From Streptomyces sp. WM6386 (lineage in GTDB: Bacteria; Actinomycetota; Actinomycetes; Streptomycetales; Streptomycetaceae): a DNA stretch of 64,000 nucleotides. This document shows positions 61,948-64,000 of this stretch, in pieces. Location: contig NZ_JXTE01000021.1 of assembly GCF_000972385.1 (NCBI RefSeq), positions 50,168 to 114,167 of the forward strand, given 5' to 3'. Below the pieces are notes generated by a model. The model ran no database searches. It was given only the letters and a program-made list of their open reading frames with translations, and was not told where the DNA came from. The position numbers were made by a program, and so were the translations under genes. Position 1 is the first letter of the stretch, and every line of letters begins with the position of its first letter.

Positions 61948-64000
61948 TTGTCCATGCCCGTCGACGACCCCCTCGGCCGCGAACGCTCCCACCTCGCCGA
62001 GTCCCGGGCCGCCCTGCGCGCCATGCGTGAGGACGCCGAGTCCCTCGACATCAGCGACGTGACCGCGAACTGGGTCAACGCCCAGATCCTGGAGCGCCAG
62101 ATCGGGGAGCGCATCAAGGCGCTGGCCGACCTCAGCGACACCCCCCTGTTCTTCGGCCGCCTCGACTATCTGCACGCCCCCGGTGTCGACCTGGCCGAGG
62201 GCGCGGACGGCGAACGTTTCTACATCGGGCGCCGCCATGTGCACGACCAGGGTGGCGACCCTATGGTCATCGACTGGCGTGCGCCGGTGTCGCAGCCGTT
62301 CTACCGGGCGTCCAAGAAGGACCCGATGGACATCGCGCTCCGCCGCCGCTTCGGGTACACCCGCGGCGACATCACCGCGTACGAGGACGAGCACCTCTCC
62401 GACCCGGCTGAGGCCGCCACCACCAGCAAGCTCCTCCAGCAGGAGATCGAGCGGCCCCGCGTCGGCCCGATGCGTGACATCGTCGCCACCATCCAGCCCG
62501 AGCAGGACGAGATCGTGCGGTCCGGGCTCGGTGGGACCGTGTGTGTGCAGGGGGGTCCGGGGACCGGGAAGACCGCCGTCGGACTGCACCGGGTCGCGTA
62601 TCTCCTCTACGCCCATCGCGAGCGGCTCGCCCGTACCGGCACCCTCGTGATCGGGCCGAACCGGTCCTTCCTGCACTACATCGAGCAGGTCCTGCCGGCG
62701 CTGGGTGAGCTGGCGGTCAAGCAGGCCACCGTCGACGACCTGGTCGCCGGAAAGGTCGAGGTGCGGGGCACCGACGAGGCGGCCGCGGCGGTCATCAAGG
62801 GCGACGCCCGGATGGCGGAGGTGCTCCGGCGCGCCGTCTACTCGCATGTCACGCTGCCCACCGAGCCGGTCGTCGTCGTGCGCGGGTCGCGGCGGTGGCG
62901 GGTGCCGGCGTACGAACTCGAGGGCATCGTCCGTGAGTTGCTGGGCCGCGACATCCGTTACGGCGCCGCCCGCGACGCCCTTCCGCAGCGCATCGCGCAC
63001 GCCGTGCTGGTGCAGATGGAGCGTTCGGGGGAGGCGCCGGACGACCGGGTGCAGGACGCGGTGGCCCGCAACAGCGCGGTGAAGGCGGCCGTGAAGGAGA
63101 TCTGGCCGCCCGTCGACCCGGCCAGGCTGGTGCTGCGGCTGCTGACGGACGCGGACTTCCTCGCCGTACACGCGGACGGTGTCCTCGACGAGGACGAGCA
63201 GAAGACGATCCTCACGGCACTGCCTGGATCGGGTAAAAGGGCCGCCCGGTCCGTGAAGTCGGCCAAGTGGTCGGCCGCCGACGCGGTGTTGATCGACGAG
63301 GCGACGGACGTCGTCGAGCGCACGCACTCGCTCGGCCATGTGGTGCTGGACGAGGCGCAGGACCTCTCCCCCATGCAGTACCGGGCGGTCGGCCGCCGCT
63401 GCACCACCGGCTCCGCGACCGTCCTCGGCGACCTCGCGCAGGGCACCACGCCCTGGGCGACCCGGAGTTGGGACGAGGCGCTCGCGCATCTGGGGAAGGC
63501 GGACGGGGTCATCGAGGAGCTGACGGCCGGCTTCCGGGTGCCGACGGACGTCATCACATACGCCTCCCGGCTGCTCCCGCACATCGCGCCGGGGCTGACG
63601 CCGGTGGCGTCGGTGCGTGAGAACCCGGGGTTCTTCGATCTCCGGCCGATCAGCGGGACGGCCGAAGTGGTCGCCGCGTGCGAGGAGTTGCTGGCCAACG
63701 AGGGCTCGACCGGTCTGATCGTGGCGGACGCCCGGATCGCGGCGCTGGCGCAAGCGCTGACGGCGGCGGGCATCGGCTATCTCGATCCCGGTGAGGAGAC
63801 GACCGAGGCGACCCGCCTGACCCTGGTTCCGGCCTCTCTCGCCAAGGGGCTGGAGTACGACTACGTCGTCCTGGACGAGCCGCAGGCGGTGGTCGACGGT
63901 GAGCCCGACGAGCGCACGGGTCTGCGACGCCTGTACGTGGCTCTCACCCGAGCGGTCTCGGGGCTGATCGTGACGCACGCGGCGCCGCTGCCGCGCGAGC
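61948..64000 (+). CDS. HelD/HelR-type RNA polymerase recycling motor ATPase (3'-truncated by window)
   Basis: About 684 codons are visible. The N-terminal region (SHLAESRAALRAMREDAESL, ANWVNAQILERQIGERIKAL) resembles the coiled-coil arm that enters the RNA polymerase secondary channel. Walker A is QGGPGTGKTAVGLHRVAYLL (about residue 205), and the Walker B/motif II region is VVLDEAQDLSPMQYRAV. The later VLDEPQAVVDGE...LRRLYVALTRAVSGL is the UvrD-like motif V/VI. HelD proteins dislodge RNA polymerase from DNA; Streptomyces HelR confers rifamycin tolerance. The TTG at 61948 with GGAGG 7 nt upstream is preferred over the ATG at 61954. Confidence 0.87.
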   Translation, partial: MSMPVDDPLGRERSHLAESRAALRAMREDAESLDISDVTANWVNAQILERQIGERIKALADLSDTPLFFGRLDYLHAPGVDLAEGADGERFYIGRRHVHDQGGDPMVIDWRAPVSQPFYRASKKDPMDIALRRRFGYTRGDITAYEDEHLSDPAEAATTSKLLQQEIERPRVGPMRDIVATIQPEQDEIVRSGLGGTVCVQGGPGTGKTAVGLHRVAYLLYAHRERLARTGTLVIGPNRSFLHYIEQVLPALGELAVKQATVDDLVAGKVEVRGTDEAAAAVIKGDARMAEVLRRAVYSHVTLPTEPVVVVRGSRRWRVPAYELEGIVRELLGRDIRYGAARDALPQRIAHAVLVQMERSGEAPDDRVQDAVARNSAVKAAVKEIWPPVDPARLVLRLLTDADFLAVHADGVLDEDEQKTILTALPGSGKRAARSVKSAKWSAADAVLIDEATDVVERTHSLGHVVLDEAQDLSPMQYRAVGRRCTTGSATVLGDLAQGTTPWATRSWDEALAHLGKADGVIEELTAGFRVPTDVITYASRLLPHIAPGLTPVASVRENPGFFDLRPISGTAEVVAACEELLANEGSTGLIVADARIAALAQALTAAGIGYLDPGEETTEATRLTLVPASLAKGLEYDYVVLDEPQAVVDGEPDERTGLRRLYVALTRAVSGLIVTHAAPLPRE

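Overview
The window is chromosomal DNA of a Streptomyces-type actinomycete. The evidence is very high GC, GTG and TTG starts, many short overlapping genes, abundant TetR/MarR/XRE regulators, a futalosine-route menaquinone pair (mqnB-mqnD), a DUF397/DUF5753 module, an extended actinobacterial cold-shock protein, an actinobacterial XPB helicase and a CebR-type operator. Gene order agrees with what I remember of the Streptomyces coelicolor SCO43xx region and, more loosely, the Mycobacterium tuberculosis citA-serC-cspB-XPB region; I could not check this by search.

Layout. 1-1200: the C-terminal part of an IscB-type RNA-guided nuclease gene, then a possible separate transcription unit with a strongly structured RNA, then a cysteine-containing leader peptide ahead of a 2-oxoglutarate/Fe(II) oxygenase (1277-2305). 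2387-5047: citrate synthase, pdxH and a TetR regulator. 5044-14570: a minus-strand catabolic operon (MDMPI-like protein, AtuA-like protein, acyl-CoA carboxylase CT and BC/BCCP subunits, acyl-CoA dehydrogenase, CoA ligase, enoyl-CoA hydratase, TetR) with repeated GTGA stop-start overlaps and a palindromic operator at its head. 14840-24285: membrane hydrolase, EamA transporter, a large FAD/Fe-S dehydrogenase divergent from serC, then an oxidoreductase/HxlR pair. 24319-28590: GH5 cellulase with a CebR operator and a frameshifted CBM2, then an ABC exporter with a divergent TetR regulator.

28622-39031: secreted proteins, a Uma2 nuclease, an XRE/DUF397 module, an aldo/keto reductase, thpR, MFS plus MarR, a small RHH protein and a purine permease. 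39149-45000: DUF2530, a CtpE-like P-type ATPase, and three paralogous secreted proteins, two of which share a conserved 67-bp upstream block. 45027-53559: a giant GHKL-ATPase protein, DUF3027, MFS, a DUF2771 lipoprotein, mqnB-mqnD and cspB. 53580-54430 has no intact gene and holds a probable transposon remnant. 54430-64000: HAD phosphatase, a HAAS-like membrane protein, an XPB partner protein, XPB helicase, and a HelD/HelR-type RNA polymerase recycling ATPase cut by the window edge.

Several signals recur. A short GC-rich element lies directly 3' of five genes, always in the gene's own direction. Two copies of an 80-90 bp inverted-repeat-ended element lie 6.8 kb apart. Ten genes have a TAnnnT-like box 6-7 nt before the start codon, the pattern expected for leaderless mRNAs. 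No tRNA, rRNA or CRISPR array was seen.
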